Positions 41,714 to 50,074 of a stretch of 64,000 nt of DNA are shown piece after piece. Numbering within the stretch: the first letter of the stretch is position 1; each line of letters starts with the position of its first letter. The stretch spans positions 143,584 to 207,583 of the forward strand of contig CAWGJL010000026.1 in assembly GCA_963822765.1 (NCBI GenBank), in the 5' to 3' direction. The translations under genes were made by a program, and so were the position numbers. The stretch is from Palsa-504 sp963822765 (GTDB taxonomy: Bacteria; Actinomycetota; Actinomycetes; Streptosporangiales; Streptosporangiaceae). Below the pieces are notes generated by a model, which saw only the letters and a list, made by a program, of their open reading frames with translations, searched no databases and was not told the origin of the DNA.

Positions 41714-43522
41714 CTACATTGCCAGGGTCACACCTGTCGGTGAGTGAGCCGTCTTGAGCACCTTGCCGTCGCCGAGGTACATGTGCACGCCGCACGGCAG
41801 GCACGGGTCGAAGCTGCGCACGGCGCGCATGATGTCGATGCCCTTGAAGTTCTCCTTGGAGTTCTCCTCGAAGATCGGCGTGTTCTGCACCGCGTCCTCG
41901 TACGGCCCGGGCGTCCCGTACGTGTCGCGGACGCTGCCGTTCCACGGCGTGGGCGGGTACGGGTGGTAGTTCGCGATCTTCCCGTCCCTGATCACCATGT
42001 GGTGCGACAGCACGCCGCGCACCGCCTCGGTGAAGCCGACGCTGAACGCGTCCTGGGGCACGTTGAACGACTCCCAGGTCTTGGTCCGCCCGGCCCGGAT
42101 CTCGGCCAGCGCCTGCTCGACGAAGTACACCGCGCACGCGGCGGCGTAGGCCTGGAAGTAGGTCCGGGCCCGGTCCCGCTCGATCGCGTTGGACAGGCCC
42201 TTGCCCTCCTTGTCCACCGGGATCTTCCACTCGAAGGTGGTTTCCGGCCGGGACATGGTCCGCGGCAAGTTGATCTTCACGCTGTGCCCGGTGGACTGCA
42301 CGTAGCCGAAGTCCACCAGGCCGCCGAGCGCGGTGGCCCACAGCCGGGCGATCGGGCCGCCGCCGGTGTCCAGCGGCAGGTAGTCCTTTCCGTCGAACCA
42401 GCGCGGCGACATGGTCCAGCTGTACTTGTCGTCGAAGTCGCGCTTGGCGGGCCGCGGGATCGTGTGCTGGTTCCAGGGGTGGCGCCGGTCGACCGGGTTG
42501 CCGAGCTCGTCGTGGGTGACGAACATCTCCTTGTCCTCCCAGTCCTCGTAGTACGAGTGACCGAGCAGGATCCTGATGCCCAGGTTGATGTCGACCAGGG
42601 AGTTGGTGACCAGCTGCCCGTCGACCACCACGCCGGGGGAGACGAACATCTTCCGGCCCCAGGACTCCATGTTCCGGTAGGTGAAGTCGCAGTGCTCCGG
42701 GTCGTTGAGGCTGCCCCAGCAGCCGAGCAGCACCCGCCGCCGGCCGACTTCCTCGTATCCGGGCAGCGCCTCGTAGAAGAAGTCGAACAGGTCGTCGTGC
42801 ATCGGCACGACCCGCTTCATGAACTCCACGTAGCGCATCAGCCGGGTCAGGTAGTCGGTGAACAGCTGCACGGTCGCGACCGTGCCGACCCCGCCCGGGT
42901 ACAGCGTGGACGGGTGCACGTGGCGCCCCTCCATCAGGCAGAACATCTCTCGCGTCGACCGCGATACCTGCAGCGCCTCGCGATAGAACTCGCCCTCCAG
43001 CGGGTTCAGTGAGCGCATGATGTCGCCGATGGTGCGGTAGCCGTGATCGCCCGCGTGCGGCGCCTCGGTGTGGTTGGCCTGCTCGAGCACGCCGGGGTTG
43101 GTCTCGGCCACCATCTTCTCGCAGAAGTCCACCCCGACCAGGTTCTCCTGGAAGATGTTGTGGTCGAACATGTACTCCGCGGCCTCGCCCAGGTTGATGA
43201 TCCACTCGCCCAGGTGCGGCGGGCGGACCCCGTAGGCCATGTTCTGGGTGTAGACCGAGCAGGTCGCGTGGTTGTCACCGCAGATCCCGCAGATCCGGCT
43301 GGTGATGAAGTGCGCGTCCCGGGGGTCCTTGCCCTTCATGAAGATGCTGTAGCCGCGGAAGATCGAGGAGGTGCTGTGGCACTCCGCGACCCGCTTGGCC
43401 TTGAAGTCGATCTTGGTATAGATGCCCAGGCTGCCCACGATCCGGGTGATCGGATCCCAGGTCATCTCGGTGAGTTCGGGCTCGCCGGTGCCTTCGGACT
43501 GGTCGTATTCGGTTGCGGTCAT
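41714..43522 (-). CDS. hhyL: [NiFe]-hydrogenase large subunit, group 1h, copy 2 (full length)
   Basis: 602 aa, ATG 43522, 7 bp after the hhyS stop. The N-terminal nickel motif RICGICGDNHATC and C-terminal motif DPCLPCGVH are present, with the cleavable tail MYLGDGKVLKTAHSPTGVTLAM after His split by the protease. Group 1h/5 large subunits oxidise H2 at atmospheric level and feed the respiratory chain during carbon starvation or in spores. The upstream location next to hhyS makes it the main functional copy. Apart from the N-terminal 19 residues it is the same protein as copy 1. Confidence 0.96.
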   Translation of the reverse strand: MTATEYDQSEGTGEPELTEMTWDPITRIVGSLGIYTKIDFKAKRVAECHSTSSIFRGYSIFMKGKDPRDAHFITSRICGICGDNHATCSVYTQNMAYGVRPPHLGEWIINLGEAAEYMFDHNIFQENLVGVDFCEKMVAETNPGVLEQANHTEAPHAGDHGYRTIGDIMRSLNPLEGEFYREALQVSRSTREMFCLMEGRHVHPSTLYPGGVGTVATVQLFTDYLTRLMRYVEFMKRVVPMHDDLFDFFYEALPGYEEVGRRRVLLGCWGSLNDPEHCDFTYRNMESWGRKMFVSPGVVVDGQLVTNSLVDINLGIRILLGHSYYEDWEDKEMFVTHDELGNPVDRRHPWNQHTIPRPAKRDFDDKYSWTMSPRWFDGKDYLPLDTGGGPIARLWATALGGLVDFGYVQSTGHSVKINLPRTMSRPETTFEWKIPVDKEGKGLSNAIERDRARTYFQAYAAACAVYFVEQALAEIRAGRTKTWESFNVPQDAFSVGFTEAVRGVLSHHMVIRDGKIANYHPYPPTPWNGSVRDTYGTPGPYEDAVQNTPIFEENSKENFKGIDIMRAVRSFDPCLPCGVHMYLGDGKVLKTAHSPTGVTLAM

Positions 43523-43529
43523 CGTATTG

Positions 43530-44573
<1,044 letters not shown>

Positions 44574-45079
44574 TGCGGCCACCCCTTCGATAGGAGGCCC
44601 GCGTCTGCGGGCGCCCCGGTTAAGGTCACGCGCGAGCGGATCGCCACGGCGTGAGCGCACGAGCCAGGTCGGCCGATCTCCTGCATGCACCTGGATCGCG
44701 CTGATACACGGTGCGGCCCGAACCCGCCGGCGCTACCGCGCGACGAGACCCGGGTCATGCGGTATGGCTGAGTCAGGGGAGCCGATGCTCGCCGTGGCCC
44801 AGTCGCTCGCCGACGAGATGCGCCGGCACTCTGACCGCTCATCACATGCTCACAAGATGCCGGCGGACGGCTACGGCGCCATCACCGGTGCACGCCAGCC
44901 TATTCCTGCGACGATGAGATCTCAAGGTGCCTCAAGACAGAAGCGTCACCCTCCCGGACACATATGTCTATCCGTTCTGACTCGTCTGCGGGAGCATGTT
45001 CCACGTACCCTCAGGGTGATACCCCGGTGACAGCGGCCACCGGGGCGATTCCCCGTCTTTGGTGAACCGAGGGATGGCG
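44574..45079. promoter_or_regulatory. divergent intergenic region between hhyS and the HTH regulator gene
   Basis: About 500 bp with no convincing gene. It should hold the promoters of the hydrogenase operon (minus) and the regulator (plus). Visible elements: ACATATGT palindrome at about 44960-44970, ACCCTCAGGGT near 45007-45017, and a hairpin CCCCGGTG/CACCGGGG at 45022-45045 shortly before the regulator's GAGGG ribosome-binding site. A reading frame at 44764-45030 (88 aa) has no ribosome-binding site or family and is not called. Confidence 0.5.
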
Positions 45080-45646
45080 ATGGAGCATCGAGCCGACTTG
45101 ATCAGCGACAAGGTCGAGGTCGTACCGGTCGTGGTCCTGTCGCAGACATTCCCCGCGCGCCCGTCGTCTATCCCTGACATCCGCGACTTCGTCCGCCGCT
45201 GCCTGGCCCAGTCACCCCTGTCCGAGGACGACAACCGCGAGGTGGGCGAGACCGTCGCCCAGGCGCTGCTCGAGGCGGCCGGCGAGACCGGCGCGATCAA
45301 CGTCTCCTTCCGCATCTTCCCCGACCACGTCGAGGTCGACGTGCTGCGCTCCGGGGCCCAGATCGGGACGCCCGCGGGCCTGGACGCGCTGGCCTCGCTG
45401 CTCAAGTCCCAGCAGCCCGGCCCGGCCGGCCGCGACGAGGCCGCCCCGCCGGACGAGGAGGAGACCGCCTTCGCCGACTGGATGGCCGCCTCGCTGCGCC
45501 GCGAGGGCATGACCATGGAGGTCGCCGCCCGCCAGCTCGGGGTCTCGGTCAAGACGGTCAGCCGCTGGGTCGGCGGCACCACCGAGCCGCGGCTGCGCGA
45601 CCTGCGCCGCATCCGTGAGCTGTTCGGCGACTTCCCCCTGCCGTAA
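45080..45646 (+). CDS. regulator with C-terminal HTH, divergent to the hydrogenase operon
   Basis: 188 aa from ATG 45080, with GAGGG 7 nt upstream; ATG 45074 and GTG 45062 are alternatives. Residues ~12-95 (VVVLSQTFPARPSSIPDIRDFVRRCLAQSPLSEDDNREVGETVAQALLEAAG ... VSFRIFPDHVEVDVLRSG) resemble the N-terminal half of RsbW/anti-sigma-type HATPase domains but lack the ATP-binding N/G boxes. After an acidic linker, residues ~130-185 are a Cro/C1-type helix-turn-helix (MTMEVAARQLGVSVKTVSRWVGGTTEPRLRDLRRIRELF). Divergence from hhyS makes it the best candidate regulator of hydrogenase expression (inference). Confidence 0.8.
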   Translation: MEHRADLISDKVEVVPVVVLSQTFPARPSSIPDIRDFVRRCLAQSPLSEDDNREVGETVAQALLEAAGETGAINVSFRIFPDHVEVDVLRSGAQIGTPAGLDALASLLKSQQPGPAGRDEAAPPDEEETAFADWMAASLRREGMTMEVAARQLGVSVKTVSRWVGGTTEPRLRDLRRIRELFGDFPLP

Positions 45647-45690
45647 CGCACCGCCGTAAAACGCACCGCCGTAACGCACCGCAGCTAGAC
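45640..45690 (+). repeat. tandem repeat of the regulator's stop-codon region
   Basis: CCGTAACGCACCG is repeated about three times with small changes (CCGTAAAACGCACCG, CCGTAACGCACCG); each unit contains the TAA. Confidence 0.75.
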
Positions 45691-45722
45691 CGCTCCCGGC
45701 CCGAACCCGTACAGTCGGGCCC

Positions 45723-46278
45723 GTGGCTGCTACATCAGGTAACTACCGGCTCGGGCCGGACAACGGGCGTCTGGTGCTCAAGACCGGCCGTCAGGGCTTC
45801 GCCGCCATGGCCGGCCACGACCTGACCATCGAGGTCACTCGCTGGTCCGCGCAGGTCGACGTATCAGATGACGACATCACCTCGGCGACCGTCAAGGCCG
45901 ATATCGACCTCGGCTCGCTGGAGGTCCGCGAGGGCAGCGGCGGCGCCAAGCCGCTCACCGACCGGGACCGCGGCGAGATCAAGAAGCAGATGGCCAAGAT
46001 CCTCGGCACCGGCACGGCCAGCTTCACCTCCGCCCGGATCGTCCGCGTTGGCTCCAGCGGCGGCGCAGTCGAGGGCACGTTCACCCTCAACGGGCAGAGC
46101 GAGCCGGTCCGGGTGCAGGTGTCCGAGCCCGGGCCCGGCCGGTACCGCGGAGCTGGCCACCGTGGTCCAGACGAGCCTCGGGATCAAGCCCTACGTCGGC
46201 TTCTTCGGCGCGCTCAAGCTCAAGGACGAGGTCGGCGTCGAGTTCGAGGTAACCCTCCCGGAAACCCCGTCCACGTGA
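45723..46278 (+). pseudogene. YceI-like protein gene, single frameshift
   Basis: GTG 45723. The YceI lipocalin-like domain is visible: YRLGPDNGRLVLKTGRQGFAAMAGHDLTIEV..WSAQVDV and ITSATVKADIDLGSLEVREG, then KILGTGTASFTSARI and GTFTLNGQSEPVRVQV. At about 46135-46145 the frame must shift by one base: the continuation TVVQTSLGIKPYVGFFGALKLKDEVGVEFEVTLPE is in the next frame to the stop at 46278. Corrected length ~184 aa. YceI proteins bind polyisoprenoid or fatty lipids; no signal peptide is present here. Sequencing error or recent mutation. Confidence 0.75.
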
Positions 46279-46290
46279 CCGGCCCGTTAC

Positions 46291-47013
46291 CTAACCCGCG
46301 GCGTCCCGTCCGTACCGCTCGGCCATGGCCCGGACCCCGGCGATGAACATCTCCACGCCCAGCCGGTAGTGGAAATCCGGGTCGCAATCGGCCATCTGCG
46401 TGGCGCACTGGACCAGGCGCGGGTAGCGGACCGCGGGCAGCATGGCCAGGTAGACCTCGTTGCGCCGCCGGTACTCGGCCCGCTCGTCTTCCGATAGCTC
46501 CGGCTGGTAGCCGGCCTCGCTCATGACCAGCGTGATCCCGGTCCACAGCGTGGTCCGGGCGATCTCGCTGGCGTGCTGCGAGTCGAAGCCGGCGCTCAGC
46601 AGCACCTCCAGGGTGGCCTCGGTGGCGCGCAGCGCGGCGTCGTTCCGCTTCTCGTGCTCGAGCAATAGCTGGGCCGCGGACGGATGGGCCCGCAGCACCT
46701 TGATCAGCGACTCCAGCCCGCCCTGGAGCTGACCCCACCACGGGACCGCGGCGTCGACGTTCACCTCGATCTCGCCCCAGACGTGCTCTGCCACGCCCTC
46801 CAGCAGGTCGTCCTTGCTGCGGAAGTGCCAGTACAGCGCCATCGGGGTCACGCCCAGGTCCTGGGCCAGCTTGCGGATGGTAAGCGTGTCGAGCCCGTCG
46901 GCGTCGGCGAGCTTGAGCGCGCGGTCGACCACGGCGCGCTTGCTGAGCCGCGCCCGCTCGCCGTCCGGTTCCTCTGACTGCGGGTTCTCGTTAATCACTT
47001 GACAACTGTACAT
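46291..47013 (-). CDS. TetR family transcriptional regulator
   Basis: 240 aa from ATG 47013; a start at 47040 would extend into the operator region. The N-terminal HTH is LSKRAVVDRALKLADADGLDTLTIRKLAQDLGVTPMALYWHFRSKDDLLEGVAEH, and the C-terminal TetR_C-like ligand domain spans 85-235 (ALRATEATLEVLLSAGFDSQHASEIARTTLWTGITLV). It is divergent to a DHA2 exporter with 90 bp between, containing two palindromic sites, the typical design of a drug-inducible efflux pair. The C-terminus reads MFIAGVRAMAERYGRDAAG. Confidence 0.92.
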   Translation of the reverse strand: MYSCQVINENPQSEEPDGERARLSKRAVVDRALKLADADGLDTLTIRKLAQDLGVTPMALYWHFRSKDDLLEGVAEHVWGEIEVNVDAAVPWWGQLQGGLESLIKVLRAHPSAAQLLLEHEKRNDAALRATEATLEVLLSAGFDSQHASEIARTTLWTGITLVMSEAGYQPELSEDERAEYRRRNEVYLAMLPAVRYPRLVQCATQMADCDPDFHYRLGVEMFIAGVRAMAERYGRDAAG

Positions 47014-47027
47014 CGTAAGGGTAACGA
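46999..47027 (+). promoter_or_regulatory. candidate -35/-10 promoter for the DHA2 exporter
   Basis: TTGACA (46999-47004), 17-nt spacer, TAACGA (47022-47027). On the other strand TTGTAA/17 nt/TACAGT overlaps it and could serve the tetR gene. Both would be covered by the operators to the right. Confidence 0.5.
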
Positions 47028-47033
47028 TTACAA

Positions 47034-47075
47034 CGTACATGTACGACGTATAAGAACGTCATACAGGTACGACGT
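47034..47075. promoter_or_regulatory. two palindromic TetR-type operators
   Basis: CGTACATGTACG is a perfect 12-bp palindrome at 47034-47045. ACGTCATACAGGTACGACGT (47056-47075) is a second, imperfect dyad with the shared GTACGACGTA element. They lie between the divergent promoters, 10 bp apart, and are the expected binding sites for the TetR protein. Confidence 0.65.
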
Positions 47076-47103
47076 ACATGAGCCCCAGGGAAAGGACATC
47101 GCT

Positions 47104-48615
47104 GTGTCAGCGAGCACCGTGTCGGCGGAACAGGGGAAGGACTCCAGGCGCTGGTGGGCGCTGGCGGCCGTCAGCCTGGCCGCGTTCATGACCTATCTGG
47201 ACAACAACATCGTCAACGTGGCCATCCCGACCATCCAGCGCAACCTGCACCTGTCGGTGTCCGGGCTGGAGTGGGTGGTCAGCAGCTACCTGCTCACGCT
47301 GGCCGGGCTGCTGCTGGTCGGGGGGCGGCTCGCCGACGTGTACGGCCGGCGCCGGCTGTTCCTGCTCGGCCTGGGGGTCTTCACCCTCTCCTCGCTGGCC
47401 GCCGGGCTGGCGGGCAGCGCCGAGGTGCTCATCGCCAGCCGGGCCGTCCAGGGCGTCGGCGCGGCGCTGCTCATGCCGGCCACGCTGGCCATCATCGTGG
47501 CCGCGTTCACCGACATCAGGGAGCGCACCATGGCCATCGGCATCTGGGCCGCCGCGGGGGCGCTGGCCCTGGCCGGCGGCCCGGCGCTCGGCGGCGTGAT
47601 CAGCCAGCACTTCCGGTGGGGCTGGATCTTCCTGATCAACGTGCCGCTCGGCGTGATCACCTTCGCCGTCGCGGTGCGGGACGTGCGCGAATCCCGGGAG
47701 TCCGCCGCGGTCCGCCGGCTCGACCCGCCCGGCCTGGTCACCTCCGCGGTGGGCCTGTTCGCCCTGACCTACGCGCTGATCGAGGGGAACGTCCGGGGCT
47801 GGACCTCCCCGGTCATCCTCGGCGCGTTCGCGCTGGCCGCCGTGGCCACCGCGGCCTTCCTGGCCATCGAGTCCCGCTCCGCCGCCCCGATGGTCGACCT
47901 GACCATGTTCCGGCGCCGTGAGTTCAGCGGCGGCATCGGCACGATGATGATCTGGGCCTTCGGCATCCTCGGCATCTACTTCTTCACCTCGCTGTACCTG
48001 CAGCAGGTGCTCGGGTTCTCGCCGGTCAAGGCCGGCCTGGCTTTCGTGCCGATGGCGCTGTGCGTCGCGGTGTTCGCCTCGCTCGCGCCGCGGATCGAGC
48101 CCTGGGCCGGGGCGCACCGCGCGGTGGCGGCCGGGATGGTGCTCATGGTGGCCGGCCTGGTCCTGTTCGCCCGGCTGGGCCTGAACGCGACCTACCCCGC
48201 GCTGCTGCCCGGGTTCATGCTGTTCGGCGCGGGCGCCGGGCTGATGAACGTGCCGCTCACCAACGCGACCATGGCCGCCACCCCGGCGGTCCGGGCCGGC
48301 ATCGCCTCCGCGCTGCTCAACGCCTCGCGGGAGGTCGCCGGGCTGCTGGGCATCACGGTCATCGGCGCGGTGCTGAGCACCCGCCGGGCCGCGGCGCTGC
48401 GGTCCGGCGCCGACCCGGTGCACGCGTTCCTGGACGGGTACCACACCGGCCTGCTGGTCACGATCGTCCTGATGGCGGCCGGCGTGGTGGTCAGCTACCT
48501 GACCCTGCGCCCGCGGCCCGGCGCGGCCCGCCCGACCAGCGAGATCACTGCGGCCGGCGAGCTCGAGGCCGTCGGCGAGTCCCTCGGCGAGCTGGTGGTC
48601 CCCGGCCCGCGCTGA
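47104..48615 (+). CDS. MFS transporter, DHA2 (EmrB/QacA) family
   Basis: 503 aa from GTG 47104 with GGGAAAGGA upstream. 14 membrane helices; FMTYLDNNIVNVAIPTIQRNL (helix 1 with D-x-x-x-V-N-V-A-x-P), GGRLADVYGRRRLFLLG (motif A), SRAVQGVGAALLMPATLAII and GIWAAAGALALAGGPALGGVI (motif C) define a drug:H+ antiporter. It is divergently paired with TetR. A second DHA2 exporter lies at 25266; the two are clearly different proteins. Confidence 0.95.
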   Translation: MSASTVSAEQGKDSRRWWALAAVSLAAFMTYLDNNIVNVAIPTIQRNLHLSVSGLEWVVSSYLLTLAGLLLVGGRLADVYGRRRLFLLGLGVFTLSSLAAGLAGSAEVLIASRAVQGVGAALLMPATLAIIVAAFTDIRERTMAIGIWAAAGALALAGGPALGGVISQHFRWGWIFLINVPLGVITFAVAVRDVRESRESAAVRRLDPPGLVTSAVGLFALTYALIEGNVRGWTSPVILGAFALAAVATAAFLAIESRSAAPMVDLTMFRRREFSGGIGTMMIWAFGILGIYFFTSLYLQQVLGFSPVKAGLAFVPMALCVAVFASLAPRIEPWAGAHRAVAAGMVLMVAGLVLFARLGLNATYPALLPGFMLFGAGAGLMNVPLTNATMAATPAVRAGIASALLNASREVAGLLGITVIGAVLSTRRAAALRSGADPVHAFLDGYHTGLLVTIVLMAAGVVVSYLTLRPRPGAARPTSEITAAGELEAVGESLGELVVPGPR

Positions 48616-48643
48616 CCGCTGACCGCTGGCCGCTGACCTCGCC

Positions 48644-48684
48644 AACCCCGGATCGCCCGGAATGATCGGCCGCGATCCGGGGTT
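48644..48684. terminator. hairpin between the DHA2 exporter and oxidoreductase genes
   Basis: AACCCCGGATCG and its exact complement CGATCCGGGGTT, loop 17 nt, ends 9 bp before the next ATG. It may terminate the exporter transcript or, being so close to the next start, modulate its translation. Confidence 0.6.
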
Positions 48685-48693
48685 GCGGCCGTC

Positions 48694-49362
48694 ATGACAA
48701 CCGTAGGCATCATCGGCAGCGGCATGATCGGCGGCACCGTGGCCCGGCTCAGCGTGGCGGCCGGGTATCACGTCGTGGTGAGCAACTCCCGCGGCCCGGA
48801 GACCCTGGCCGAGCTGGCCGCCGAACTCGGCCCGCTGGCCACGGCCGGCACCGCCGGGCAGGCCGCCGAGGCGGGCGACCTGGTCCTGGTCAGCGTCCCG
48901 GTCAAGGCGTTCGGCGACCTGCCGGCCAAGCCGCTGGCCGGCAAGCCGGTCATGGACACCGGCAACTACTACCCGCAGCGCGACGGCCAGCTCGCCGAGC
49001 TCGACACCGGCGCGCTGACCAGCAGCGGCCTGCTGCAGCGTGACCTGCCCGACGCGCAGGTGGTCAAGGTGTTCAACAACATCTTCTTCAGGCACCTGGC
49101 CTCGCTGGCCCGCCCGCACGGGTCGCCGGACCGCAGCGCGCTGCCGATCGCGGGCGACAGCACCGCGGCCAAGGCCGCGGTGACCGCGTTCCTGGACGCG
49201 ATCGGCTACAACGCCGTCGACGCCGGGTCGCTGGCCGACAGCTGGCACCAGGAGCCCGGCACCCCCGTCTACGGCAACCCCTACGGCCCGTTCACCGACG
49301 AGGCGGGGACCGTCGCCCCGGCCGCCAGGATCCACGCCGACCTGGTCGGCGCCCACCGCTAG
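48694..49362 (+). CDS. NADPH:F420 oxidoreductase-like NAD(P)-binding protein
   Basis: 222 aa. N-terminal Rossmann motif MTTVGIIGSGMIGGTVARL, with NSRGPETLAEL after strand 2 (the NSRGP form selects NADP). LVLVSVPVKAFGDLP, PVMDTGNYYPQRDG and VVKVFNNIFFRHLASL are the F420_oxidored (PF03807-type) pattern. In actinobacteria this fold either transfers hydride between NADPH and F420 or acts as a general NADP-binding reductase; the F420 site cannot be verified from sequence alone. Single gene, closed by a strong hairpin terminator. Confidence 0.85.
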   Translation: MTTVGIIGSGMIGGTVARLSVAAGYHVVVSNSRGPETLAELAAELGPLATAGTAGQAAEAGDLVLVSVPVKAFGDLPAKPLAGKPVMDTGNYYPQRDGQLAELDTGALTSSGLLQRDLPDAQVVKVFNNIFFRHLASLARPHGSPDRSALPIAGDSTAAKAAVTAFLDAIGYNAVDAGSLADSWHQEPGTPVYGNPYGPFTDEAGTVAPAARIHADLVGAHR

Positions 49363-49366
49363 CGGA

Positions 49367-49405
49367 GTATCCCGCCCGGCCGGGACGGGCGGCCGGGCGG
49401 GATAC
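49367..49405 (+). terminator. strong hairpin terminator
   Basis: GTATCCCGCCCGGCC and its exact complement GGCCGGGCGGGATAC (15-bp stem, 9-nt loop), 5 bp after the oxidoreductase stop; convergent with the remnant on the minus strand. Confidence 0.9.
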
Positions 49406-49411
49406 GGCTCG

Positions 49412-49610
49412 TTACCCGATCCTGACCACCTGGCCGCGCAGCGCGCTGAGCGACAGCGGCTTGCCGCCGCGGGTGTTCAGCCAGGGCGGTGATCCCGGTG
49501 AAGTTCGGGGCGGGACCGCAGTTCACCGGCGTGGTGGCGGTCGAGTCGCACTTGCTCAGTGACGTGTGCGCAGTGCCGGTCAGGAAATCCGCCAGGCCCG
49601 GCTCCCACAC
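49412..49610 (-). pseudogene. DipZ/thioredoxin-like gene remnant
   Basis: The minus strand reads MWEPGLADFLTGTAHTSLSK..NCGPAPNFTGITA, then after one extra C (ACCGCCCTGG where ACCGCCTGG is expected) WLNTRGGKPLSLSALRGQVVRIG and a stop. This matches the start of the thioredoxin-like domain of DipZ-type cytochrome c biogenesis proteins (PEFTGITAWLNTPGGKPLSLxSLRGKVVLVDFW), but it ends before the CxxC. The gene is truncated on both sides and frameshifted. Only the fragment is visible; no other part lies nearby. Confidence 0.6.
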
Positions 49611-50074
49611 CCGTTATTCGTAGCCGACCCGGGTCAGGTATTGGCTCACCCACTACATCGCTGTGGCACCCTGATGGCTCTTCCGGGTGGGCTGCCGTTT
49701 CTCGCGGGGATCGCGGGTCTCCTCTGGGGTGCGTGGGCCACAACCCCCGTGTATCGGGGCATGTGGGCCACAAGGCCCAGACGACTGCGGGCGGCCCGTG
49801 GGGCTTGTGGGCCACAACCCCCGTAGACCGGGGCATGTGGGCCACAGAGCCCCAGATGGCCCGCCGGGCGGCTGTCCCCGTAGCGACGGGTCAGATCGTG
49901 AACGTGGCCTCGATCACCAGGCGGTGCGCTGAGCCGGGCGGCACCGCTGCGGGATTTAGCCAAGACCTCTCTTCCCATCCCGGTGCCACTCTCATGCTGT
50001 TCCGAGGCAACCACCGGGACCCGCAGCCCGGCCCGGGGCAGCATGTCAGGGTCTGCGCCTAGGCTTGGAGGTCT
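49611..50074. other. gene-free region before the ABC exporter
   Basis: No credible gene. It contains four TGTGGGCCACA palindromes in two pairs (see next entry) and the promoter region for the ABC operon at 50075. Confidence 0.6.
49732..49846. repeat. paired TGTGGGCCACA palindromes in two 41-bp elements
   Basis: YGTGGGCCACA (TGTGG-G-CCACA dyad) starts at 49732, 49762, 49806 and 49836. Within each pair the centres are 30 bp apart (about three helical turns); between them is CCCCCGT-N4-CGGGG, itself a small hairpin. The two elements start 74 bp apart and differ in about three positions in the inner loop. Confidence 0.75.

Larger units (their letters stand above)
36692..43481 (-). repeat. hydrogenase tandem duplication, unit 2 (upstream, hhyS-proximal copy)
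   Basis: The promoter-proximal unit, directly following hhyS. It contains full-length hhyL and all accessory genes; it differs from unit 1 by short indels in minisatellites and scattered point changes. Genes inside correspond one to one with those of unit 1. Confidence 0.93.

Noticed and set aside
44764..45030. 88-aa plus-strand frame upstream of the HTH regulator
   Set aside because: No ribosome-binding site, no recognisable domain, and it covers the expected divergent promoter region.
47107..49356. 749-aa minus-strand frame opposite the DHA2 exporter and oxidoreductase genes
   Set aside because: Antisense shadow typical of high-GC codon usage (Gly/Arg/Asp/His-rich, no domain).
49477..49845. 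minus-strand frame with repeated HMPR-TGVVAH peptides
   Set aside because: The peptide repetition is a by-product of the TGTGGGCCACA DNA repeats; no start signal or family.
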